From Xanthomonas cissicola (lineage in GTDB: Bacteria > Pseudomonadota > Gammaproteobacteria > Xanthomonadales > Xanthomonadaceae), in the NCBI RefSeq assembly GCF_008801575.1, contig NZ_VZPL01000020.1:18355-82354 (forward strand): DNA of 64,000 nt. The letters are read 5' to 3'. The translations under genes and the position numbers were made by a program. The notes under the pieces are model-generated. The model did no database searches. It was not told where the DNA came from and worked only from the letters and a program-made list of their open reading frames with translations. Below, one piece after another: positions 56,008 to 64,000 of this stretch (position 1 is its first letter; each line of letters starts with the position of its first letter).

Positions 56008-56898
56008 ATGGCCAATATCAGCAGGCGCCGCACGGGGGAACTGACCCGAGCGCTGTTCCATATTCTCAAGACCCAGCCGGAGGGCATGCGCGCCGCAGAC
56101 GCGCTGGCCGCACTGGAAAAGCAGGTCGTGCTCACCGAGTACGAAGCCGGCGACTACGAAACCGGCGGCCGTCGCTTCGAGAAGATCGTGCGCTTCAGCA
56201 CCGTGGCGCCGGTCAAGGCCGGCTGGCTGGTCAAGGACAAAGGCATCTGGACCCTCACGCCAGAGGGTGAAGCGGCGCTGCACGCCTACCCCGATCCGGA
56301 GCAATTCATCCGCGCGGTCGGCCAGCTGTACAAGAAGTGGAAGAGCGCCCAGCCCGTCGCCGATGAGGTCGACGATCCCGAAGGCGAGCTCACCGAAGAA
56401 TCGGCCAGCATCACCCTGGAAGAAGCAGAAGAGATGGCATGGGCCGAGATCGAGGCTTACCTTGCCGCGATGCCGCCGTACGACTTCCAAGAGCTGGTAG
56501 CGTCGCTGCTGCGTGCAATGGGGTATCACGTGGCCTGGGTCGCACCGCCCGGTAAGGACGGTGGCACTGACATCATTGCCTATAACGATCCGCTCGGCAC
56601 CCGCCCGCCGCGCATCAAGGTGCAGGTCAAGCGCAATGCCAACTCGCCGCGGATCGATGTGGCGGGCCTGCGCAGCTTTATGGCGGTTCTGGGAGAGGGC
56701 GATGTCGGTCTGTACGTCGCGCTGTCCGGCTTCACCAAGGACGCGGACTACGAGGCGCGCCAGTCGCATCGGCGCATTAGCTTGATCGATTCGCGGAAGT
56801 TGGTTGAGCTATGGACCACGCACTATTCACAGCTTGAGGACACCGCCAGGGCCCGTCTGCCGCTCAAGCCGGTTTGGTTTCTGGCTGGAAAAGAATGA
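56008..56898 (+). CDS. mrr: Mrr-type restriction endonuclease
   Basis: A 296-residue protein of the Mrr family that cuts modified foreign DNA. The N-terminal winged helix (Mrr_N, about 5-95, with GWLVKDKGIWTLTPEGEAAL) is followed by an acidic linker and the catalytic Mrr domain: FQELVASLLRAMGYH, GKDGGTDI with Asp188, and Gln206-V-Lys208 in IKVQVKR, the D-QxK form of the PD-(D/E)xK site. ATG 56008 starts it. It sits between a toxin-antitoxin pair and the type I locus, as often seen in defence islands. Confidence 0.92.
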   Translation: MANISRRRTGELTRALFHILKTQPEGMRAADALAALEKQVVLTEYEAGDYETGGRRFEKIVRFSTVAPVKAGWLVKDKGIWTLTPEGEAALHAYPDPEQFIRAVGQLYKKWKSAQPVADEVDDPEGELTEESASITLEEAEEMAWAEIEAYLAAMPPYDFQELVASLLRAMGYHVAWVAPPGKDGGTDIIAYNDPLGTRPPRIKVQVKRNANSPRIDVAGLRSFMAVLGEGDVGLYVALSGFTKDADYEARQSHRRISLIDSRKLVELWTTHYSQLEDTARARLPLKPVWFLAGKE

Positions 56899-57038
56899 GT
56901 AGGTCCGAGCATCGTGCGCGCCATGCTTGAAACAACTCCTGGCTAAGTGGCTATCGATGCCGAAAAATTACTTTGTGCCGCTGAAGCGGCTTCACTGGCA
57001 AGCGTGATGCAGGCCCTCAAGCAGTACGGAACAATGCA

Positions 57039-59783
57039 GTGACATCCACCGAGCAAAATACCGAACGTTTTCTCGCCATGTTGCAGTCTCTCGGCGGCTC
57101 TGCTGGTAACGGCAAGCTGCGAGACGAACTTGGCTGGCAGGAAAGTACGTATCTACGCATCAAACACCTGTTGATCGAGCAAGGCGACATCGTGTCTGGC
57201 CGAGGGCGCGGCGGGTCCGTCGCGCTTGCTGAGACGGCTGTGATGCAAAACAGAGCCAGAAATTCTGGTGCAAAACAGGCAGGAAAAGTAGTGGAAGTTC
57301 TTAAAGCAAAGGCATCCAAGACGCATGCCGAGGCAGACACAGTGCCGTCGGTGAGGCGCAGCGGCGTAGTCAAAAAGTCTGACTTGTACAGCTCCATCTG
57401 GGCGTCCTGCGATGAGCTGCGCGGTGGCATGGACGCTAGTCAGTACAAGGACTATGTGCTGTTCATGCTGTTCATCAAGTACATCAGCGACAAGTACGGC
57501 AATAGCAAGGACTTCGCTCCACCTGTCGTCATCCCGCCTGGCGCCTCGTTCAAGGACATGGTGGCGCTCAAGGGCAAGGCCGATATCGGCGACAGGATCA
57601 ACACGCAAGTCATTCAAAAGCTGATCGACGCCAACACCAAGCTGGCGCGCAGCGACTTCCCCGACTTCAACGACCCCAACAAACTTGGCGAAGGCCCGGC
57701 CATGGTCGAGCGCTTGGGCAACCTGATCGCCATCTTCGAAAAGCCCGAGCTGAACTTCGCCAACAACCGGGCCGACAACGACGACCTGCTCGGCGATGCG
57801 TACGAGTACTTGATGCGCCACTTTGCGCAGGATTCCGGCAAGAGCAAAGGCCAGTTTTACACTCCCTCTGAAGTCAGTAGCATCATCGCCCAGGTGATCG
57901 GCATCTCGCATGCCAATAGCCGCGGATCTACCACCGCCTACGATCCAACCTGCGGCTCAGGCTCACTGCTGCTGAAAGTGGCAGCCGAGGCAGGACGGCA
58001 GATCACGCTAGAAGGGCAGGAAAAGGACGTGACCACTGCCGGCCTGGCGCGGATGAATATGATCCTGCACCACTTCCCCAGTGCCACCATTCTTGGCGGG
58101 GATACGCTGTCCAACCCCAGGTTCAAGGATGGCGAGCAGCTGCGTAGCTACGACTATGTGGTCGCCAATCCGCCGTTCTCGGACAAGAAGTGGTCCACCG
58201 GGCTGACACCCGCCAACGATCCTTATCAACGTTTTGCCTGGGGCGCATCGCCAGCCAAGCAGGGCGACTACGCCTATTTGCTGCACGTCATTCGTAGCAT
58301 GAAGGCAACTACCGGCAAGGGTGCCATCATCCTGCCGCACGGCGTGCTGTTTCGTGGCAATGCGGAAGGCGTCATTCGCAAAAACCTTGTGCGCTCAGGT
58401 GTGCTCAAGGGCATCATCGGCCTGCCGGCCAATCTGTTCTACGGCACCGGCATCCCCGCCTGCATCCTGGTGCTGGACAAGGAAAATGCCAGTGCTCGCA
58501 AGGGCATCTTCATGATCGACGCCAGCAAAGGCTTCATCAAGGACGGTCCCAAGAACCGCCTGCGTGAGCAGGACATCCATCGCATCGTTGATACCTTCCG
58601 CCGTGGCGCGGATGTGCCGCGCTATGCCCGGATGGTGCCATTGGGGGAAGTCTCCAGCGACAGGAATAGCTACAACCTCAACCTGCCGCGCTACATCGAT
58701 AGCAGCGAGCCAGAAGACCTGCACGACATTGACGCCCACCTCAACGGCGGCATCCCCGAGCGCGATATCGATGCCTTTGCTGCCGACTGGCAGGAAATGC
58801 CAGCCCTGCGCGAGGTGCTGTTCGAGGCCGATCGCCCAGGCTATGCTCGGCTACGCCAGCCTATTGCAGACGTACGCTCGATCATCCAGAGCCACCCGCA
58901 GTTCCAGCAATTCCGCAGCAAGGTGGAAGCGCTGTTCGGCAAATGGCAGCAGGCCGTCACGCCGCTACTCACCGGCATCCAGCCGGGCGACAAACCCAAG
59001 ACGCTGATCTCGCAGATCTCTGAAACCCTGCTCGCGACCTTTCACGCCGCACCCCTGCTTGACCCTTACGACATCTACCAGCACCTGATGGACTACTGGG
59101 CGGAAGTGATGCAGGACGACGCCTACCTGATTGCTGCCGATGGCTGGGTGGCCCAGCCTCGGCGCATCGTGGAAATCGACAAGAAAGGCAAACCCAAGGA
59201 CAAGGGCTGGATCTGCGATCTGCTGCCTAAGTCCTATATCGTTGCCCGCTACTTCGCCACCGAGCAGGCCGAGCTGGAGGCCAAACAAGCCGAGCTTGAT
59301 AGCGTTGCTAGCCAGCTTGCCGAGTTGCAGGAGGAGCACGGTGGCGAAGATGGTGCCTTCGCAGGCTTCGACAAAATCAACGCCGTGCAGGTGAAAGACC
59401 GTATCGGCGAGATTGGCGACGACGCCGACAGCGCTGACGAGCGCGCCGTGCTCCAGCAGTGGCAGCAACTCAGCGCACGCGAAGCCGCGCTGAAAAAGAC
59501 CGTCAAAGCGCTTGAAGGGGAACTCGGCCAACAAGTCTACGAGCAGTACGCCAGCCTGGGCGAAGCTGAGGTGAAAACGCTGGTTGTGCAAGACAAATGG
59601 CTGGCCCATTTGCAAGCCAACGTGCAGCAGGAGCTTGAGCGCATCTCGCAAACCCTCGCCCAGCGCATCCGCGAACTGGCCGAGCGCTATGACACCCCGT
59701 TGCCGAAGCTGGAAGATGACGTGGCCGCCCTGAGTGCCAAGGTGGAAGCGCACTTGAAGAAAATGGGGGCGGTATGGAAGTGA
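57039..59783 (+). CDS. hsdM: type I restriction-modification system methyltransferase subunit
   Basis: Adenine methyltransferase subunit of the type I complex. It has 914 residues, much longer than classical HsdM (about 500-530). An extra N-terminal winged-helix-like part (about 1-65, GNGKLRDELGWQESTYLRIKHLLIEQGDIVSGRGRGG) precedes HsdM_N. The N6-adenine MTase has DPTCGSGSLLL (Asp302) and NPPF (Asn377). A C-terminal extension (about 640-914) includes a coiled coil rich in Glu/Gln/Lys. GTG 57039 is the start. hsdS begins 10 bp before its stop. The gene is intact. Confidence 0.93.
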   Translation: MTSTEQNTERFLAMLQSLGGSAGNGKLRDELGWQESTYLRIKHLLIEQGDIVSGRGRGGSVALAETAVMQNRARNSGAKQAGKVVEVLKAKASKTHAEADTVPSVRRSGVVKKSDLYSSIWASCDELRGGMDASQYKDYVLFMLFIKYISDKYGNSKDFAPPVVIPPGASFKDMVALKGKADIGDRINTQVIQKLIDANTKLARSDFPDFNDPNKLGEGPAMVERLGNLIAIFEKPELNFANNRADNDDLLGDAYEYLMRHFAQDSGKSKGQFYTPSEVSSIIAQVIGISHANSRGSTTAYDPTCGSGSLLLKVAAEAGRQITLEGQEKDVTTAGLARMNMILHHFPSATILGGDTLSNPRFKDGEQLRSYDYVVANPPFSDKKWSTGLTPANDPYQRFAWGASPAKQGDYAYLLHVIRSMKATTGKGAIILPHGVLFRGNAEGVIRKNLVRSGVLKGIIGLPANLFYGTGIPACILVLDKENASARKGIFMIDASKGFIKDGPKNRLREQDIHRIVDTFRRGADVPRYARMVPLGEVSSDRNSYNLNLPRYIDSSEPEDLHDIDAHLNGGIPERDIDAFAADWQEMPALREVLFEADRPGYARLRQPIADVRSIIQSHPQFQQFRSKVEALFGKWQQAVTPLLTGIQPGDKPKTLISQISETLLATFHAAPLLDPYDIYQHLMDYWAEVMQDDAYLIAADGWVAQPRRIVEIDKKGKPKDKGWICDLLPKSYIVARYFATEQAELEAKQAELDSVASQLAELQEEHGGEDGAFAGFDKINAVQVKDRIGEIGDDADSADERAVLQQWQQLSAREAALKKTVKALEGELGQQVYEQYASLGEAEVKTLVVQDKWLAHLQANVQQELERISQTLAQRIRELAERYDTPLPKLEDDVAALSAKVEAHLKKMGAVWK

Positions 59784-60994
59784 AGCCGGGGTACAAGCAG
59801 ACGGATGTGGGGATGATCCCAGAGGAATGGGGGGTGGAATCCGTGCTTGGAATATCCCAGAGAATAATGGACTACAGGGGTAGAACTCCTCGAAAGCTTG
59901 GCATGAGTTGGGGAGGAGGAGATATACCTGCGCTCTCGGCTGGAAACGTAAAAAAAGGATTTATTGACTTTTCTGCTGAATGCTATTTCGCGTCGAATGA
60001 GCTTTGGCTACGGTGGATGACGCAGGGAGGTACGGAAAAAGGTGATGTTCTCTTTACGACAGAAGCTCCGCTTGGGAATGTGGCGCTTGTTCCAGATGAC
60101 CGTAAATACATTCTAAGTCAGCGGACAATCCTGGTCCGGGGAGCATCAGAAAAGGCATTGAATGGGTACATTTTTCAAGTGCTCCTATCTGAAAAATTTC
60201 AGAAGAATCTCCTTGATTACTCCAGTGGTTCGACAGCCAAAGGAATTCAGAGGAGAGGCTTTGAGAAATTAGAAATAGCAGTCCCGAAAATAGAAGAGCA
60301 GCGTGAAATTGTCACCGCTCTCAGCGACATGGATGCGTTGCTGGACGGGCTGGATCGCCTGATCGCCAAAAAGCGCGCCATCAAGCAGGCCGCCATGCAG
60401 CAACTCCTCACCGGTCAAACACGCCTGCCGGGGTTCAGTGGAACGTGGGAGGTAATACGACTGGGAGACTTGGCTGAAATTCGCAGTGGTGGTACTCCAA
60501 GTACTAGAGATTCAGCGGCATGGGACGGCGCGGTCCCATGGTGTACACCTACAGATATCACTGCGTTGGAGGGCGGAAAGTATTTGGCCGTAACAAACAG
60601 AACCATCACCGAGCATGGCCTGCGTAATAGTTCTGCTGAGCTGATTCCTGCCCGTTCAATCGTGATGACTTCGCGCGCGACGATTGGCGAATGCGCGATT
60701 AATGTTGTGCCTATGGCGACCAATCAGGGCTTCAAAAATCTTGTGCCGTTTGATGCCGTGGATGCGGAATTTTTCTACTATTTGCTGTGTGCCCAGACGC
60801 AGGGGTTAGTCGGTCTTTCAGCAGGAAGCACTTTTCTCGAAATTGGTAAGGCACAGATCAGGCAATATGAAGTCAGGCTTCCATCTACGAAGATTGAGCA
60901 AGCGGCCATCTCCGCCGTCCTGGGCGACATGGATGCCGAATCAGTGCACTTGAGGCACGTCGCACCAAGACCCGCGCGATCAAGCAGGCAATGA
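59774..60994 (+). CDS. hsdS: type I restriction-modification specificity subunit, 3' frameshift
   Basis: A 406-residue DNA-recognition subunit. Two target-recognition domains (about 10-170 and 225-380) are joined by the conserved helix SDMDALLDGLDRLIAKKRA / IKQAAMQQLLTGQTRLPGF. The second such helix should close the protein, but after GDMDAE the frame leaves it and ends in SVHLRHVAPRPARSSRQ. The lost end is present in the next frame (LEARRTKTRAIKQAMMQELL, then TGRTRLI) and stops at 61030-61032, overlapping the next gene's ATG. One A missing near 60938 (GAATC for GAAATC) explains it. Both recognition domains are visibly less GC-rich than neighbours. Partial function is possible. Confidence 0.88.
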   Translation: MEVKPGYKQTDVGMIPEEWGVESVLGISQRIMDYRGRTPRKLGMSWGGGDIPALSAGNVKKGFIDFSAECYFASNELWLRWMTQGGTEKGDVLFTTEAPLGNVALVPDDRKYILSQRTILVRGASEKALNGYIFQVLLSEKFQKNLLDYSSGSTAKGIQRRGFEKLEIAVPKIEEQREIVTALSDMDALLDGLDRLIAKKRAIKQAAMQQLLTGQTRLPGFSGTWEVIRLGDLAEIRSGGTPSTRDSAAWDGAVPWCTPTDITALEGGKYLAVTNRTITEHGLRNSSAELIPARSIVMTSRATIGECAINVVPMATNQGFKNLVPFDAVDAEFFYYLLCAQTQGLVGLSAGSTFLEIGKAQIRQYEVRLPSTKIEQAAISAVLGDMDAESVHLRHVAPRPARSSRQ

Positions 60995-61028
60995 TGCAGG
61001 AGTTGCTGACCGGCAGGACGCGACTGAT

Positions 61029-62084
61029 ATGACCGACAAGCCCCAGCTCCTAACTTCCCCCCCGCAAGGTTATGCCGACTGGTTGACCGAATTAAAAGGG
61101 CGTATCCACACCGCGCAGCAGCGCGCGGCGCTGGCGGTCAATCGGGAGCTGGTGGGGCTGTACTGGCAGATCGGCAGTGACATTCTGACGCGGCAGGCCG
61201 AACAGGGTTGGGGTGCGAAGGTGATCGACCGGCTGGCGCATGACCTGCGTGTTGCGTTCCCTGAGATGAAGGGCTTTTCGCCGCGCAACCTCAAATACAT
61301 GCGGGCGTTTGCCGAGGCCTGGCCGGACGCATCATTTGTGCAAGCGGTGCTTGCACAACTGCCCTGGTATCACCAGCTGGCCCTGCTGGACAAGCTGCCC
61401 GGGCCTGAAACCCGCCGCTGGTATGCCGCAAAGGCCATCCAGCACAATTGGTCACGCAACGTGTTGGTGCTGCAGATTGAGTCCGGCTTTTTGGAGCGTA
61501 GCGGTTCGGCCGTGACGAACTTCCCGGCCACCTTGCCCGCCCCGCAGTCCGACCTGGCCATGGAGTCGTTGAAAGACCCCTACCGCTTCGATTTCCTCTG
61601 CCTTGGAGAGCAAGCGCAGGAACGCGAGATCGAGGGCGCGCTGGTGCAGCACGTGACCGATTTCCTGCTGGAACTGGGCGCGGGCTTTGCCTTTGTGGGG
61701 CGGCAGGTGTTGCTGGACGTGGGCGGCGAGGAGTTCTTCATCGACCTGCTGTTCTATCACCTCAAGCTGCGCTGCTACGTAGTAATCGAACTCAAGGCAG
61801 GCAAGTTCAAGCCCGAGCACCTGGGGCAACTGGGCTTTTATCTGACGGCGGTAGATCGGCAGCTGAAGCACGTGCAAGACAACCCAAGCATCGGCCTGCT
61901 GCTGTGCAAGAGCAAGAACAAGGTGGTGGCCGAATACGCGCTGGGGGACAAGTCCCAGCCGATGGGCATTGCCGAATACAAGCTGGTGGAATCTCTGCCG
62001 CAAGAGCTGCAAACCAGCCTGCCGAGCATCGAGCGGATCGAGCGGGAGCTGGCCGGCGCTGTCAATGAACGCACCAAGGAATGA
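61029..62084 (+). CDS. DUF1016 (YhcG-type) PD-(D/E)xK nuclease-like protein
   Basis: A 351-residue protein. The N-terminal DUF1016_N part has LVGLYWQIGSDILTRQ and FSPRNLKYMRAFAEAWP, the middle PWYHQLALLDKL and RNVLVLQIESG, and the C-terminal nuclease core has EEFFIDLLFYH followed by VVIELKAGKF (D ... ExK). Such proteins are often found inside type I restriction loci. Their role there is unclear: nuclease, or regulator. It overlaps the true hsdS stop (ATGA) and ends 4 bp before hsdR, so it belongs to the operon. Confidence 0.9.
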   Translation: MTDKPQLLTSPPQGYADWLTELKGRIHTAQQRAALAVNRELVGLYWQIGSDILTRQAEQGWGAKVIDRLAHDLRVAFPEMKGFSPRNLKYMRAFAEAWPDASFVQAVLAQLPWYHQLALLDKLPGPETRRWYAAKAIQHNWSRNVLVLQIESGFLERSGSAVTNFPATLPAPQSDLAMESLKDPYRFDFLCLGEQAQEREIEGALVQHVTDFLLELGAGFAFVGRQVLLDVGGEEFFIDLLFYHLKLRCYVVIELKAGKFKPEHLGQLGFYLTAVDRQLKHVQDNPSIGLLLCKSKNKVVAEYALGDKSQPMGIAEYKLVESLPQELQTSLPSIERIERELAGAVNERTKE

Positions 62085-62088
62085 TGCA

Positions 62089-63839
62089 ATGACCCAGCAC
62101 ATGCCGCGCTCCGAGCGCAACTCACAAAACCGCGTAGCGCGCCTATTCGCTGACCCCGTAGACAAGGGCGGTCTGGGTTACGAGCACCTTGGCAATTGGA
62201 GCAGGCGCGAGAACAATCGGGCCATTGAAGTCGATCTGTTACGCGCCAATCTGGCAGCGCGTGGTTACGCGCCAGCCCATATCAGCGCCGCACTGCAAAA
62301 GCTGGAAGTTGCGGTGGATGTCACCGGCATCACGCCCTATCAGGCCAACCTGCGCACCTACCAATTGCTGCGCTATGGCGTGCCGGTGCAGATTGCGGCC
62401 GGCAAATCGCACGAGACGGTACAGCTAATCGACTGGGCTCAGCCGCAGCGAAATCAGTTTGCCCTTGCCGAAGAAGTGACGCTGAGAGGCGGCAGCACAC
62501 GTCGGCCGGACATCGTGCTGTATATCAACGGTCTGGCGGTTGCAGTGATTGAGCTCAAGCGCAGCTCGGTGGATCTGGGCGACGGCATTCGCCAGCTGCG
62601 CAGCAATCAGGAGGAGGCGTTCAACCAAGGCTTCTTCAGTACGGTGCAGGTGTTGCTGGCCGGAAGCGACGCGCAGGGGCTGCGCTATGGCACCACCGGC
62701 ACCCCGGAGCAGTTCTTCGTGCAATGGAAAGACGAACAACCATTGGCTGCAGTAGCGGCAGGCGCCTTGTTGGATCGTCCACTGGCACAGATGTGTAGCA
62801 AGGTGCAGTTGCTGGACTTGATCCGCAACTTCGTGATCTTCGACGCAGGCTTCAAGAAAGTGCCCAGGCAGCACCAGTACCAGGGCATCAAGGCGGCCCA
62901 GGCGCGCATTGCCCAACGCGAGGGGGGGTGATCTGGCACACCCAAGGCAGTGGCAAAAGCATCTTGATGGTGCTGCTGGCCAAGTGGCTGCTGGAGCATG
63001 ACCCACAGGCGCGCGTGTTGGTGGTCACAGACCGCGACGAACTGGACAAGCAGATCGAAGGTGTCATGCGCAATGCCGGTGTGATCGGTGCGGACTCCGC
63101 TTCGCCGCGCATTACCTCCCGAGCGGACTTTGTGCGAAAACTGAGTGCTGCCGCTCCCCGCTTGCTTTGCGCGCTGATCCACAAGTTCGATGCTGCGGAC
63201 CTCAAGGGCGAGCCGCCACCGATCCATGGGCGCTTCTACGTGTTTGTTGACGAATGCCACCGCACTCAGGGTGGCAACATGAACAAGCAGATGAAGCGCT
63301 GGCTGGACGATGCGATTTTCATCGGCTTTACTGGTACGCCGCTGCTGCGCAAGGACAGGCAAACCACTCGCGATGTGTTCGGGACCTACATCCATACCTA
63401 CAAGTTTCACCAGGCAGTGGCAGACAAGGTGGTGTTGGACCTGAAGTACGAGGCGCGCGATGTGCCGCAGCGGTTGACCTCGCGTGCGGCCATCGATGCC
63501 TGGTTCGAAAAGAAAACGCGAGGGTTGAACAACTTTCAGAAATCCATCCTGCGCAAGCGCTGGGCAACGATGGAAGAGTTGATGAGCGGTAAAGAGCGCA
63601 AGGACCGCATCGTTGCCAACATTATCGAGGATTTCAGCCTCAAGCCCCGCCTGGACAACGATCGTGGTACGGCGATTCTGGTGGCTGCGTCGATCTACGA
63701 CGCATGCCATTATTTTCGGCTTTTCCAGAACACACATTTTAGCCCGCATGTGGGTGTCATCACATCGTTTGAGCCCAATCCGGCGGCGATCTCGAAAGCG
63801 TCATCGGGCAGCGATGAGCGCTACAAGTACGACACCTAT
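62089..63839 (+). pseudogene. hsdR: type I restriction enzyme R subunit, frameshifted and cut by an IS
   Basis: ATG 62089 starts a normal HsdR N-terminus with the nuclease site (RRPDIVLY, then VAVIELKRSS). After AQREGG the frame stops at 62929-62931. The motor domain continues one frame off: VIWHTQGSGKS (Walker A), VDECHR, FTGTP. The join lies on seven G (62922-62928); eight G would restore EGGVIWHTQ. The reading then ends at DERYKYDTY, where an IS3-family end begins at 63840, so the rest of the helicase and the C-terminal part are missing from here. Restriction by this locus is very likely off. Confidence 0.88.
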
Positions 63840-64000
63840 TGATACGCCCAGGGTTCCGTAGACACTCAAGACTCTCGTTGCGCGTAGCGCCGTTCAAACT
63901 CTACAGGGGACAGGTCGCCAGTTGAACCATGACGGCGTTGTGGGTTGTAGAACATCTCGATGTAGTCGAACACCTCGGCGCGTGCGGCGTCCTTGGTGGG
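63840..64000 (-). mobile_element. IS3-family insertion sequence, one end
   Basis: Begins TGATACGCCCAGGG and contains the 3' end of a transposase gene on the minus strand, 26 bp from the end. TG at the tip fits IS3-family termini. The insertion interrupts hsdR at 63839/63840. The element runs out of the window, so its type and target repeat cannot be checked. Confidence 0.8.
63866..64000 (-). CDS. IS3-family transposase OrfB, C-terminal part
   Basis: Minus-strand frame reading PTKDAARAEVFDYIEMFYN, then PQRRHGSTGDLSPVEFERRY and ending AQRES. The pattern VFDYIE.FYN..RRH...G..SP..FE is the end of the rve integrase core of IS3-family OrfB. The catalytic residues lie outside the window, to the right. 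Whether the whole transposase is intact is unknown. Confidence 0.85.
   Translation of the reverse strand, partial: PTKDAARAEVFDYIEMFYNPQRRHGSTGDLSPVEFERRYAQRES

Overview
The window is chromosomal DNA of a gammaproteobacterium of the Xanthomonadaceae, almost certainly Xanthomonas. The evidence is high GC with strong third-position GC, a pabB-mltG-holB-pilZ run behind the fab genes, TonB-dependent receptors next to small degradative genes, REP-like intergenic hairpins, and an XVIPCD-type effector of the Xanthomonas type IV secretion system. The species cannot be fixed from the sequence alone.

Left part (1-38.7 kb), mainly housekeeping. The fatty-acid cluster is fabH (5' cut)-MEKHLA gene-fabD-fabG-acpP-fabF, followed by pabB and the overlapping genes mltG-holB-pilZ. 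A tRNA-Val(CAC) follows with its own promoter and terminator. Next is the 2-methylcitrate (propionate) locus: prpR, divergent from prpB-prpC-acnD-prpF, with a sigma-54 promoter and a 16-bp palindrome in the divergent gap. A parD/parE toxin-antitoxin module sits between acnD and prpF, and its toxin gene is frameshifted. Then come a TonB receptor with a secreted nucleoside hydrolase, a giant alpha-2-macroglobulin lipoprotein, a second TonB receptor with a periplasmic glycerophosphodiesterase, pbpC, a ferritin-like protein, a peroxiredoxin, hsp20 and cbpA.

Middle (38.7-48.8 kb): a single-domain PilH-like response regulator, then hflK-hflC, yjeT-like DUF2065 and purA. An opposite-strand acyltransferase interrupts this otherwise conserved order. 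A secreted M1 aminopeptidase ends the block.

Right part (48.8-64 kb) is accessory. A decayed XVIPCD tail lies on the minus strand next to bdcA/bdcR. A probable antibacterial effector/immunity pair follows (lipoprotein plus XVIPCD effector with EF-hand-like motifs). Then come two small two-gene modules, each behind a palindromic operator (winged-helix + AbiEii-type nucleotidyltransferase; YlcI/YnfO-like + RelE/ParE), an Mrr nuclease, and a type I restriction-modification locus hsdM-hsdS-DUF1016 nuclease-hsdR. hsdS has lost one base near its 3' end. hsdR has lost one G in a poly-G run and is also cut by an IS3-family element that runs off the window, so this type I system probably no longer restricts DNA.

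Three single-base losses (parE, hsdS, hsdR) all fall in accessory genes while the core genes are intact. This suggests real decay, but homopolymer sequencing error has to be excluded.
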